Assembly: GCF_024713975.1 (NCBI RefSeq)
Contig: NC_091100.1
Coordinates: forward strand, 13,360,001 to 13,424,000
Direction: 5' to 3'
Source of the DNA: Paralichthys olivaceus
Taxonomy: Eukaryota > Chordata > Actinopteri > Pleuronectiformes > Paralichthyidae
Length of the DNA stretch: 64,000 nt
Shown here in pieces: positions 35,801 to 49,007 of the stretch. Under the pieces are notes generated by a model that was not told where the DNA came from, did not search any database, and saw only the letters and a program-made list of their open reading frames with translations. How positions within the stretch are numbered: the stretch's first letter is position 1; each line of letters opens with the position of its first letter. A program made the translations under genes and the position numbers.

Positions 35801-35961
35801 CCTCCACTGATCTGACCAGTGCCATTAATGACACGACGTTGGAATTGTTTGACATGCTTGGCAACATTCTAAGCAATGAGGGTGGACTGAAAAACCTGAT
35901 CAAACAGATTTCCAGTGATGGAGCTGGATTAAAAGAAAATCCACAAATCATGACGCAATGA
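32850..35961 (+). CDS. Lipocalin, alpha-1-acid glycoprotein / saxitoxin-tetrodotoxin-binding protein type (tandem copy 2)
   Basis: Paralogue of the gene at 29907-31602. Six exons: 32850-32969, 33098-33243, 33422-33483, 33601-33714, 35346-35444, 35780-35961; 723 bp, 240 residues plus stop. Exons 3, 4 and 5 have exactly the same lengths as in copy 1 (62, 114 and 99 bp). A signal peptide (from MMEVVYVAVAALSLLSVGQA) shares LSLLSVG with copy 1. Matching features are CKTLTQPV, the G-x-W motif in LLGKWIFIAES, GRCFSV, CSDCLVIL, VECLNLPQPAV and GFCSDDSPS. The C-terminus is longer than in copy 1 and ends NPQIMTQ. Intron 4 is enlarged to 1.6 kb by repeats. ATG at 32850 or 32853 are both possible. Ligand unknown. 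Confidence 0.87.
33890..34080. repeat. MITE-like fragment in lipocalin 2 intron 4
   Basis: 'gtgaagccaaatggtctcta' followed by 'tcgccaccttgtggctggct' and 'acagtgtaggtcata' is a frequently seen teleost repeat. Non-coding. Confidence 0.55.
34265..34440. repeat. AATAAATGTGGAAAT tandem repeat forming a large inverted repeat
   Basis: Several units of a 'tggaaataaatcaataaatg' type are followed by the reverse-complement sequence. A perfect 25-bp inverted pair is at 34271-34295 and 34391-34415. It lies in lipocalin 2 intron 4. Confidence 0.85.
34831..34958. repeat. Tandem duplication, 64-bp unit, two copies
   Basis: The unit starting 'aactagtgatgagagtttat' at 34831 recurs at 34895. The two copies differ at only a few positions (for example agctcaaagag versus agctcagagag), so the duplication is recent. 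Confidence 0.9.
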
Positions 35962-35993
35962 ATCCACCAAGTCCGTGAGAAGGCAAGTCTTCA

Positions 35994-35999
35994 AATAAA
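35994..35999 (+). promoter_or_regulatory. Candidate poly(A) signal of lipocalin 2
   Basis: AATAAA 33 bases after the stop codon of the second lipocalin. Confidence 0.65.
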
Positions 36000-36039
36000 A
36001 GCAAGATGAAAATGAAGTATGACTGTTGTTCTTCTGTGT

Positions 36040-36590
36040 ATTTAATTAACAGATTACCACAAAATTTGGTGGAAACAAGTGGTATGGGTCAGGAAACAAC
36101 CAATTCGATTTTAGTGCAGAGCCACATCAGTGTATGGATCCAAGAGTTTTTTTTCACTTTCTTTAGCATTGTGAGGGCATTATTCAACATTTCATTGATT
36201 TTACAGAGTGTAAAGGCTGATAAGGGCACTGTTGTGTTGGAGGTATGAACTTTTCTGAGTGACATTATCGCTTGTTTGTTGTTTCTTTTTTGGTTTATTT
36301 GCAGGATTACGCAAAAAGTACTGTGTGGATTACCATGAAACTCGGGGGAAGGATGGGACATCAATCATAGTCCAGTCCAACAGTGGACATGAAAACCAAA
36401 ATTTGAAATATGTTTAGAGAAATAAACACATTATCAAACAGCACCATAAATATGTCAACTAGAAAGGCTACAGTGATCAACAATATACAACAATTGTGGG
36501 ACAAATAAATCTGTTCAGTAGTTTTTGCGTAATCCTGCTAACAGACAGAACAACAAACAACAGACAGAAATCATAACCTCCTTGGTGGAA
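36040..36590. repeat. Unclassified teleost interspersed repeat, copies 4 and 5 in inverted arrangement
   Basis: A first part (36050-36190) has 'attaccacaaaatttggtgg', 'tatgggtcaggaa' and 'tttcactttctttagcatt'. A second part starts 'gcaggattacgcaaaaagta' at 36301 and ends 'gtttttgcgtaatcctgc' at 36538, followed by 'cataacctccttggtgga'. The 23-bp ends at 36301-36323 and 36516-36538 are inverted repeats matching at 22 of 23 positions. Confidence 0.7.
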
Positions 36591-36833
36591 TTAATTTTTA
36601 AAAAATCACACTAAGTTGACTAAGGAGGATGCTCATAGCCTTGTTTATTTATTGGTAGTTTATTACTGTACATACACTTTCTCATGAGTCATATGTACAT
36701 ATACCTTTCTCTCCCTCACACACACGCAAACAAACAGCAAACGCAAGATTATATAAAAATGACTCGGTTTCTGTGCAGGGTTCAATCACAGTCTGAGATC
36801 TATAGAGAATATTTGCATCTGCACACACCGTGC

Positions 36834-36856
36834 ATACACACACACACACACACACA
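36834..36856. repeat. (CA)n microsatellite
   Basis: About 11 CA units. Intergenic. Confidence 0.9.
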
Positions 36857-38099
36857 ACAGATATCTGCACATGGCCATATGCCTCCATTTACACAGAACA
36901 GACCACAATCAAAAAATAGAAAAGTGACTGATGAGCCGTTTGGCGGCCCAGTTGTATAACAGATAAACTAATCCAATGAGATTTGTGGGTCTGTGGTATA
37001 AAACTGCTTCCTGTCTTAACAGGAAGTCCACAGATAGATTAAATAGTTTTTTTCTTCAGGGCATGTTTCCAACAAACTCCAGACACATCGTTTTCATGTG
37101 TGATGTATGTTACGTCGTTACTTGACTCCCTGGTGTAACTTCACAACATACCTGACACTGAGATTTGTCCAATGCTACATATTGTTTTTCTAAAATAATC
37201 CCCTGAGTGTGACCCATACAATCAACCAGAGCCGAGCGACCTACAACTTCCCATGCAACACACAATCTCACAGTGTCAGTCAGTGTCTGGGTGTTTTTTT
37301 GGTGGACTGAGTGGGAGAAGTTTGATCGATATCTTCTTCTCACCTTTCTCCCACTTGATGGTAAATGATTGTTTGTTGAATAAAACTGAGATGTGCTGTA
37401 TGATGTGATCTGTAATACATTGACAGTCTTAAAAAGAAATAGTCTAGGGCCTTTATCTCGAAGCAGGATTGATAGTTAACCTGATAACTGAAATTAATTG
37501 AGCCTGAAACCACTTTTTTCTAAAGCCTGTTAACTATTACTTTATAAAGTTGATTTAAACTTTTCACTACCAGTGGTTTATTTGCACACGTAATGATAGT
37601 GAAACATGAGAATTCATTGGAGTAGGGCTGGGCAATAAACAATAACAAGAATTATTGCAATATAATTCATAAAACTTATATATATATATTGATATATTGC
37701 TTATACATTGTACAAGCATAGTGAGGAGTTAAAACAGGTTTAATGCATCCTATCTGTAAAAAGTTTTGCGTTTGAAACCACAACCTTTACTCATTCTTCA
37801 GATTTGAAAGAAATAATAATTTGACAAAATGATATGAAAGACATTTTTTTTCCACAACGTCCAGCCTTAGTTTGTAGTCTCTGACCGTCTGATGTATGTT
37901 CAATATTCACCAAGTATTTCTCTCTTCACCTGCACCACAATCGTATTGTAGGTGCATCATCTTTGGAAACGTCTGCCTGCCTCTGCACACAAGATTAGTA
38001 AGGGGACTGAGAATGAACCAACTCAGTAAACACGTGAAAATGCTTCATAAACCTGGGAGCAAGTGTGGAGCCAAGGAGGTTGCACCCATGTCCGTTTGA

Positions 38100-38345
38100 C
38101 TGTTATTTGGTTTGTAGGCAGGATTATGCATAATCTAAGAAAAAGGACCCATTCAATTTATTGCGGGTCTTGACAAAGGGCTGATAAAGGATTTTTTCTC
38201 GCTTAATTACTAAATTTTCCATGATTATTTTTATTGATGGAAAAAATAGACATATTGATATAACATTGATATTTATGAGTTTGTGCAATTTGGTGTAGAT
38301 CCAAATAAAAATCTGGTGAATTTAAAAGTGGTTTGATAAGGTTTG
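38100..38345 (+). repeat. Unclassified teleost interspersed repeat, copy 6 (decayed)
   Basis: 'gcaggattatgcataatcta', 'gacccattcaatttattg', 'gtgcaatttggtgtagatcc' and 'aatctggtgaatttaaa' occur in family order, with the middle disrupted. Confidence 0.5.
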
Positions 38346-40054
38346 CTTTCTACTGAGTTTCTAGTTTTCTCTGGATTCATTGTTAAAGGATTCACATTTC
38401 ATTATTGCTAATATAAAACACAGCTTTAAAGACCATGATGCTGATCTGGGAGTAATCTGATTTTATTCAGTGCAGTTATGAAGCTGACTTTAATAATCCT
38501 GCTTCGTGATACAGAACGCTGGTATTACCCAACGCCTAATAAAGAGGATCGAACACTCTTAAATAGCCACAGGCCTCTCAATGTAATGAGTCAGATTATG
38601 TCTAAGACAGAGGAACTTTCTCAGAAAAGACCCACATCCTCAACTTGGAACGCTCATATAAACAGGCCAAGGTTGGCTGATAAGGAAGAGAGGCCCATGT
38701 GAAGGTGTTAAGGACAAAGCGATTGTGTGCTTTAGTGTTGACACATGTCCAGAAGACAAAAAGGGAAACAACCATACCATTGCAGAAAAAAAACAACAAA
38801 AAAAAAAACTAACAACTGAGGCCTATTTCACAAATGCACACTCACACATTTATAAATTACAACAAAAGTAACAAAGATCAGGTATGGCAAAGAAAATACT
38901 TCCGAGGAAAGAACCCTGCTTTACAGAGTAAAGCGTGTCTTCATGTCTGATTTGTCTTTTTTGCATACGTTTTGCCCTCAGACTTTTCTCACACACACAC
39001 ACAAACATGGTGAACAGGTTAACAAGCACAGACTGCCCCCTTCACCAGAACAGTAAACACAACTTGAGATACTAAAAAAATATATAAAGAAACCAAGCGC
39101 TCCTCTCATCTTCATCAGTGGCCTCCTCACATGTTCCACTGTGAATCAGACGCAGTTGCCTGGCAACCAGCCCATCACCTGCACACACACACTGGTGAAA
39201 AACACAAATTGTTCCAGGTAAACAGTGTAGCATTTAAGACCCACTCATTCTATGGGAAGTAGAGTCAAAGTGTGTGATTGTCACTGGGTTAGGGTGACGC
39301 ACAGTAAGTGTGCAGAGATATGAAAGGAGAGAGAAGAACAATGTCTGGTAGTTGATAAGAAGAGTGACTTTTTTTTTCTTTCTTGAGTTAAGCTGTTTTG
39401 GCCACTGGCCCAACATATTTTGATCAGACTCATCAGTCCGCTACTGAGTTTATTTTGATGAAGGTTCCTTTGGAGTTCCATTATGTCACGTTGCCTCCAC
39501 AGCCTAGAACCGAAAGCACCAAACCAACTGATACAAATGCACTGGGGTGTATTTTTTTGCAGGTGAAGTTGGCGGTGTGACGGTAGGCAACATTTGAAAG
39601 TGTTTTATCATGGTCTGACTGTGCCATGTGCTTAGGTTAGGGAACATTTAAGTGACAAAAACGAAATTCCAGTTATAGCTTAGAGAACTCAGTTCGAGAG
39701 TCCAGTCTCCAGCTCCTGGCTCCGAAATCAATAATACTGCCCGTGGCTGGGTCTCCTCTGACATCCAACAGGCTGGTACCGGCTCGCATGGCTTAACAGT
39801 GCGCCAGCTTGTCCGAAGGATGAAGGTTCAACTGTGAATCCGCTCCAGTTCTGGAGTCGGGATGCTGGATTTGTAAACAAGGGTGTAGATAGAGTATGTG
39901 GGAGAATGAGTCAAAAAAGGATTGATGCTACTGTGTAAACAAAAATATTGTGTTGGTCTTTTGGGATGGGGGAGTTGTAAAGGAGCTTGACAGTCATCGT
40001 GGTTCTGTGGCAGAGCTGGGCAGCAGTGGTGGTTTGAGATCGGCCACAGTTTGG

Positions 40055-43184
<3,130 letters not shown>

Positions 43185-44569
43185 CGCACGACTCGGCCTC
43201 GCGCTTCCCGGGGGGGACACCGGGAGAGACACGGTGCCGACTGACGGAGGGAGCTTGCCGGGGAGAGAGTGTCAGGGGAGCCGTGAAGAAGAGCGGAGAA
43301 AAAAAATGTGTCCGTCCCGGAGAAGATTCAGTTCACATCGTTCACTTCAGCAGAACAGAAACAAAACATCAACATCCGCCGCAGTAACCGCACGACACCG
43401 GAAGGGGGACAGACGTGCTGACGTCTCATTTCATTTATTTAATTTTTATTTAAAAAAAAGACAATTTACAGGAGATCATTTGACAACATGCACAACTCAT
43501 CGTAGTTTTTTAAAATCACAAAATAGCAAAAATATCTATATTTGAAAATGCTAAAATACAAAAAACCCTGCTCACTGAAACAAAAACGAAAAAATCTATC
43601 TAAATATTTGCTGAGTAAAAATAGAAAAGTCAAATTATATTGTCCCTGTATGCCATTTGTGTGGGCCCTGTCTTATTTTAGTCTCTTGATTGTTATTCAT
43701 CTTTATTCTATATGATATTGTACATTTGCACATATTTCTACCTATGCATTCAGTTTGATTCTGTTGGAACAAAATACATTTTCAGTTGTTAAGTGACTGT
43801 TCTAAAACTTATTTTTTTTTAATTTATTATAACTATTATTGGGGAGCCAGTTTACTACTTAAAATGTACTGGGGAATTTGATCTAATCAGTACATTATGC
43901 AAACTGTACTTAAGTTTAGTCCTTGAGTATTTCCTATCACTGCTGGTACTATAATTTTTTTTAATGCAGCATTATATTATAATATATTACATTATTACTA
44001 TTTGCCATACAACAATTATACAACCCTGGTACGACTACTTCTACCACTACTACTGATAATAATAAACCGGAATATAAGCAGATACTACTTCAAAATAAGA
44101 TACGAACCTTGGCAAGAAGTTACGTTTAGCCTTCCTCTTGCTCCAGCAGGCTTTAGATAGCTGACACTTTACAGTCTTTTCCGTTACAGCTCATATGTAT
44201 GGGTCATTAACTAATCCACGCGGTCACAAGTAACTTTTAAACAAGAATCTGCCACCGTGCGGTTAAACGCATTTTATTTTGAAACGTTTGACCGGACATC
44301 CAATCGAGCCAGCCTTACTTAGGTTTCTGTGTTTACTCCTTCACAGTCGTGTTCGTGTTTCCATCAGGAAAATGATTTATTAATGACTGTAGACGTTTGA
44401 TTCATCCAGATGCATCAGTTTGAGGAAGTAAACTGCGGACACCACGTGGATGAGAGAGTACTTCCTGTTTCAGAAGGAGCGTGGAGTCGATTGAAGCGCT
44501 GCTAGTTTGGTGACTTCCTGGTTATCACTTGAATCAGTTCAATGTGAATGACTGGAGTTAAATAGTTCA
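43185..44569. other. Spacer between divergent chic2 and rhbdd2
   Basis: The first 250 bases are GC-rich with many CpG and fit the chic2 promoter and 5' UTR. From about 43430 the DNA is AT-rich. Around 43850-43960 'acttaaaatgtactgggg' and 'aactgtacttaagtttagtc' look like a fragment of the repeat family at 18290-18605. The rhbdd2 5' UTR presumably lies in the last 100-200 bases. No other gene is visible. Confidence 0.5.
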
Positions 44570-45541
44570 ATGGCAGCAATGGATTACATAAAAATCATCT
44601 CAGAGGTTGTAAAAGACATTGTTCCTGTCATCACCTGCGGTGTTTTCACTCTGGCTCTGGCATCATGTGTTTTATTCTGTATCCAAACATACTTGAGCTT
44701 AACTCAGGGTTTCCTCAGTGTTGGAGCCGCTGTTTTCCAAAGTGGACACATCCACAGACTTCTCCTGTTCCCCGTCTATCATAGAAGTTTAGCCCAGCTG
44801 CTCCTGAACGTCACAGCCCTGGTGTTCCTCTGTGGCAGCCTGGAGAGAGGTGTGGGCACCGTCCGCTTCCTGTCTGTCTTCCTGTTGCTGTCCACCACCA
44901 CCGGCCTGTGTTACAGCTTCCTGGATCTGCTGCTGCAGGACGACAGCAGCCAGACTCACACCCACACAGAGGGCCTGGTCCCTGTGGCCCTGGCCTGTGT
45001 GGCTCTGACCACCATGCACACGAAGGTGACCAAAGGGTTCCTGTGTGGAGTCAGTTTCCCCACCATAGCTCTCCCCTGGGTGTTCCTCATCATTGCCACT
45101 GCCCTCGTTCCTCACTGTGTGCTCCCCTGCAATGTTATCGCCATTTTGATTGGGTGGATGTACGGGAAAGGATGGTTCTCTCTTCTGGATGTGTCAGAGG
45201 CCAGGGCTGGTGTTGTGGAGAAGCTGATGCCGTTCAGGTTGCTGAGGAACATCTGCGGTGTCCTGTTTGTCCCTGCCTCCATAGAGGAAAGGAGGAAGAC
45301 TCTACTTCCACAAATCAATCCAACACCAGGCTCCTACCCGGTCCAGGCGTACGCTCCTACATCAAGCATTAACTCTGCTGCTACTGTGACATATGAAGGC
45401 TGGCCCAACTCAAACAGTGCTCTGTCTGGTCCCACACCTCCTCTTCATTCTCATGGACATGGATCGACACATAACTTTGGACTCAGTCACAGCCACAGCT
45501 GCAACCACAGCCACCACGGTCATAGCCATGGTCAGCTTTAG
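44570..45541 (+). CDS. rhbdd2: RHBDD2, rhomboid domain-containing protein 2
   Basis: Multi-pass Golgi/ER membrane protein of the rhomboid-like superfamily. One uninterrupted reading frame of 323 residues from ATG at 44570 (human RHBDD2 has 364). Hydrophobic segments are visible at roughly residues 20-40, 75-90, 100-118, 133-148 and 160-195. Diagnostic matches to human are the SLERGVGTVRF stretch, the GLVPVALACVALTT segment, and ERRKTLLPQINPTPGSYPVQ after the last membrane segment. I see no GxSG serine-protease motif, so it may be catalytically inactive, as the human protein also lacks an obvious one. The last 32 residues contain 11 histidines, which is odd compared with human. The frame at 44908-45372 in another register is a shadow. 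Confidence 0.92.
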   Translation: MAAMDYIKIISEVVKDIVPVITCGVFTLALASCVLFCIQTYLSLTQGFLSVGAAVFQSGHIHRLLLFPVYHRSLAQLLLNVTALVFLCGSLERGVGTVRFLSVFLLLSTTTGLCYSFLDLLLQDDSSQTHTHTEGLVPVALACVALTTMHTKVTKGFLCGVSFPTIALPWVFLIIATALVPHCVLPCNVIAILIGWMYGKGWFSLLDVSEARAGVVEKLMPFRLLRNICGVLFVPASIEERRKTLLPQINPTPGSYPVQAYAPTSSINSAATVTYEGWPNSNSALSGPTPPLHSHGHGSTHNFGLSHSHSCNHSHHGHSHGQL

Positions 45542-45783
45542 TTATACAAGAAAAGCCATATCTTGCTTTATTCACCACTCCAAAACCACAATAAGTGATA
45601 GTGCACCTACTGCAGCTCTTGTCACTGAGTTGTGTGGACTACAAAGTAAAAAAAAAAGGCAACTGACAAGATAATCTACCTTCTTGAATTGTCAAATGAC
45701 ATTGAATGTTTTAATGTTACAGGTGACACTTGTGCATACTTTTACATTTTACAGTCTTGTATTATTTGTTTCTTTTTTCTACA

Positions 45784-45813
45784 AATAAAAAAAATCTACT
45801 GTCACCAAATAAA
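45784..45813 (+). promoter_or_regulatory. rhbdd2: Candidate poly(A) signals of rhbdd2
   Basis: Two AATAAA hexamers (45784-45789 and 45808-45813) about 250 bases after the stop. Confidence 0.65.
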
Positions 45814-46467
45814 AACTCTTATGTGGAAAACTAGAATTGTTGCAGAAAGGTAATCATTTGCACATCCTGTCTTTTATTTATGCCTGCCTGGTGAGTGGTG
45901 AGTATCCACGCATTGGAAAACTTCAATGGACTTGGAAAAAGAAATGCTTCAACCCTACCAGATCTTTATCAGGTGTGATAGAGGACGAGGTGTAACAATA
46001 TATGGGTGAACTGCTGAAAACTGATTACATCCTGCTGATGTCATTGGCAAGTGTTTTTTATTTTTGTTAATATAATTTTTATTAATATGATTATTTTTGT
46101 GATGCAATGTTTTTGCTATATTTCAGTGGTTTTTCTTGGACATTTTGTCAACACTAATTTGTGTCACTCGATCTTGGTGTCAGCAAACAAATGTTTTAGC
46201 TATTTGTGTCATGTAGACACTCACTTTAAAGTTTTAAGAGCTTCCATCCATTTTTCCCTTTAAAAGTCAATTGTTTATATTTTGTTGGTTTATAGCTTTT
46301 CAACCACTAATCTAGTTGGTATACATTCCCCTGAATCAATGCTTATATTATCGACAAACAAAATAAATTCAACATACAATCACTTGCTGAGTGTCACAAA
46401 TCACTTGCTTTAAAAAACTATACTGAGTGCATGCAGCTGTAAAATGTAGCTTCAATATTGTTTTTTT
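45814..46467. other. Spacer between convergent rhbdd2 and ociad1
   Basis: AT-rich DNA in which I see no gene, repeat family or structure that I can support. Confidence 0.5.
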
Positions 46468-46473
46468 TTTATT
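46468..46473 (-). promoter_or_regulatory. ociad1: Candidate poly(A) signal of ociad1
   Basis: TTTATT on the plus strand, AATAAA on the minus strand, about 170 bases after the ociad1 stop and beside an A-run in the transcript. Confidence 0.5.
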
Positions 46474-46641
46474 CAACTCAATGCAAAAGCACAGACAGAC
46501 AGTTCTAGTCTTCAAGCAGTTTGGTTTAATTGATTCACTCACAAAGACATACTGATCCCAAACTCATTCAGCTTCATGTCCCCTGAGGCTCAGTCTCACT
46601 GGAGGGAGGTGTCGTATAATCACATCAGCTCAAATAAGGAC

Positions 46642-47565
46642 TCATTCCTCCCAGGAGTCTCCGTAGATGTTTTTCTTCGCTGAAAGGTAAGAGAGAAAAA
46701 AGTTAAAAAAGTTAAAGACGACAGATGCACCTAAATATAAATCCCTCAACTTTTCCTAACCCAGCAGGTGTTTGACACATTTACGCAGCAGCATCTTACC
46801 CTCTGTCTTGGGTCTTTCTCGCTCCTTCTCAGGTGTTGTTTTAAGCAGCGTCTCAGCCTTCTGGGTTAGTGCCACCTCGTAGTTCTCTCTGTTTTTGACC
46901 CTCAGGTCCTCATAGAGAATCGATTTCCTCCTGGGCTCCTCGTCGTCAACATATGACTGGACTGAAGCTGATGGGGACAGGGATAGAGAAACATACACGT
47001 AATGTTGATTAGCAAAATGGTTGGAAGGTTTGATTTGTGCAAAATATAAAAATAAAGAGTCCAACGATCATTAATGTGCTGTTTTTGAAAAGTTCATACT
47101 GTGGCTTTGTGTGGTACCTGAGGCGCTGCGGTCGTCTGCTTTGCCCATTTGCATGGGTTGCTCTGGTTTGAAGCCGTACTCATAATCTCTGTTGTTGCTG
47201 GGCATTTTGCTGGGGGATTCTGCTGGCTGGAACATGGGGTCAAATGACTGGTTGTCTGGGTCACTCAGCTCTGACTGGGGACCCTTGGAACTGTGAGAAC
47301 ATAATTATGGTTAAGGGGTAGTTCAACAGATCAAAACATGCAGTAATACAAACAAGTGTGTGATACTCACTATTGTTGAGGCAGCCCTGTCTTCGATCTA
47401 AGAGCTTCTCCCAGAGGAGAGTTCTCCAACCTCTTGAACTTCTCCTGGCACGTCCTCATGTACGACATCTTCCCACCCAGGTAGCCACAAAAGCCAGCAA
47501 CTGGAGACAATCAAAGAAGTGACAACCCATGTTAGAAATTCCAAATATGGAAAATGTTCTCTCTC

Positions 47566-47628
<63 letters not shown>

Positions 47629-49007
47629 ATAAATTAGTTCAATATCTCAGTAGGGATGAAGAACAATCCTTTGCTCTTTAAAATAGTATTTGATTTTAAA
47701 GGAGTAAGTATGAGCAGGTGCTATAACTGAAAAAAAATATTGTAAGTAATGTGTATATGATTCTAAACAAGTATAGGCCATGATAGTTTATTCTACACAG
47801 CTAGATGGGTAAAATGAGTTCAGATATTGCATCACTTATCTGAAGGATTTTCACAGACTACGGACGTGGACTAGGGCTAGAAGACATGGCCAAAAATGAT
47901 AAGGTCAAATTGTTTATTTCCAGTTTTCTTGAAACAGTTTTAGAGAGGTGTTGAGGTCATTCTGCAGACTGTAGTTTGTGGTGTGGTTACATTGTTTGAT
48001 AGTTATCTGAGGTGTAGCTATTATAGTTAGTCGACACAATGATATAATGCTTCTGAGTGTGTTTCTCTCCCATTTTAACATTCAAGAACTCACAGGCCAC
48101 TTTGGGTAGCGATCCAAACCTTGGAGATGCAGTCACGATCCCTACAAATAAAGCAGAATAGGGTCAACTTAAAAACTCAACACATGTTTACATCTGTTCA
48201 CTGATATTTGGTTGATTACTCCACATTGTGCACAGTATTACCTCTGGCAACCAGGGCTTGGGTGAGAGCCATGCTGATCATAGAGAAAGGCACCGCTGCG
48301 AACGAAACATGTTGATGAATACAGGTGTAAAATAAGCATGTTTTCACCTTGTCAAATTAAAGGGATAGTTCACCCAAAATTGAATGGCTCACAGCAGACA
48401 TTCAGGCTGAAAACATGGTGTAAATTAAGCTGTTTTGAGTCGAATTTCAATATCAGGGCTTCCGGTCACTTGGATGACACCACAGGAGAAGTATTGTATG
48501 TTTTTTACATCTGAAGACTCGGTCAACATTTATTTCAATTGTATTCGATTTGGCTGAAACACTGTTTACACCTGAGACTCCTAAAGTGACTCAAAACTCC
48601 CTCCCTCGGCATAGTGGTGATTAAATAATAGGTACATTTTCACTTTAAAACAACAATCTGTCATGTATGTGCATGATCTGAACTTACACCTGTACCAGAA
48701 GCTCTCCTTGTTGCACTCTCTGAACACCGTCCTCTCCTCCTCTGTGGGCATGTAGTCCATGCCCACTGGCATCTGCACATCAACACACACCACATGTATC
48801 AGTCTTCATGTTGAATTCATTAGTTCATAGACAATGGGCTCAACCTCACAGACTAACTAATGGGATTGGAACAGCAGGAGACAACATCCGTCAGTACCAT
48901 CCAAAGTGAAGCTAACTCTTGAGCTAACACGTTAGCATCCTGTTGTTGTTTACCTTCGCTCCTCTGCGCTGCTGCTCCTCTGAATAACCCGAGGTGGTGG
49001 ACGACAT
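46642..49007 (-). CDS. ociad1: OCIA domain-containing protein 1
   Basis: Small membrane protein of endosomes and mitochondria linked to respiratory complex assembly and stem-cell signalling. Eight minus-strand exons: 48954-49007, 48688-48772, 48242-48295, 48094-48141, 47371-47500, 47118-47290, 46800-46961, 46642-46679; 744 bp, 247 residues plus stop (human 245). The OCIA domain is clear: DYMPTEEERTVFRECNKESF, WYRSVPFSMISMALTQALVA, GIVTASPRFGSLPKVA, then GYLGGKMSYMRTCQEKFKRL and ENSPLGEALRS. The tail has YEDLRVKNRENYEVALTQK and ends KNIYGDSWEE, as in human YGDTWDE. The donor of exon 2 is the second of two overlapping GTs (GTAAGT, exon end 48688); the other would break the frame. Introns hold an AT microsatellite and a MITE. 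In human OCIAD1 lies elsewhere on chromosome 4. Confidence 0.95.
47568..47630. repeat. (AT)n microsatellite in an ociad1 intron
   Basis: About 26 AT units ending in GTGTGTGTAT. Confidence 0.97.
48357..48652. mobile_element. MITE-like element in ociad1 intron 2
   Basis: Starts 'aaagggatagttcacccaaa', a very common teleost MITE end, with 'cttccggtcacttggatgac' and 'ggctgaaacactgtttacac' inside, and ends 'ggcatagtggtgattaaata' then 'attttcactttaaa', which partly mirrors the start. Its right border lies about 35 bases downstream of exon 2 in the transcript sense. Non-coding. Confidence 0.7.

Larger units (their letters stand above)
36000..40054. other. Intergenic region between lipocalin 2 and chic2
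   Basis: No coding exon was recognised. It holds repeat copies at 36040-36590 and 38100-38345, a (CA) microsatellite at 36834-36856, and, in its right part, the probable chic2 3' UTR on the minus strand (a TTTATT at about 39449 would be the AATAAA of chic2, about 600 bases after its stop). In human the gene between FIP1L1 and CHIC2 is LNX1; no lnx1-like RING or PDZ coding was seen. Confidence 0.55.

Noticed and set aside
44789-45372. Long alternative frames on both strands within rhbdd2
   Set aside because: GC-rich coding DNA produces shadow frames; only the 323-residue frame matches a known family.
48688-48690. First GT (GTGTAAG) as donor of ociad1 exon 2
   Set aside because: It leaves the coding sum one base off and destroys the OCIA reading frame; the second GT (GTAAGT) restores the family sequence WYRSVPFS.
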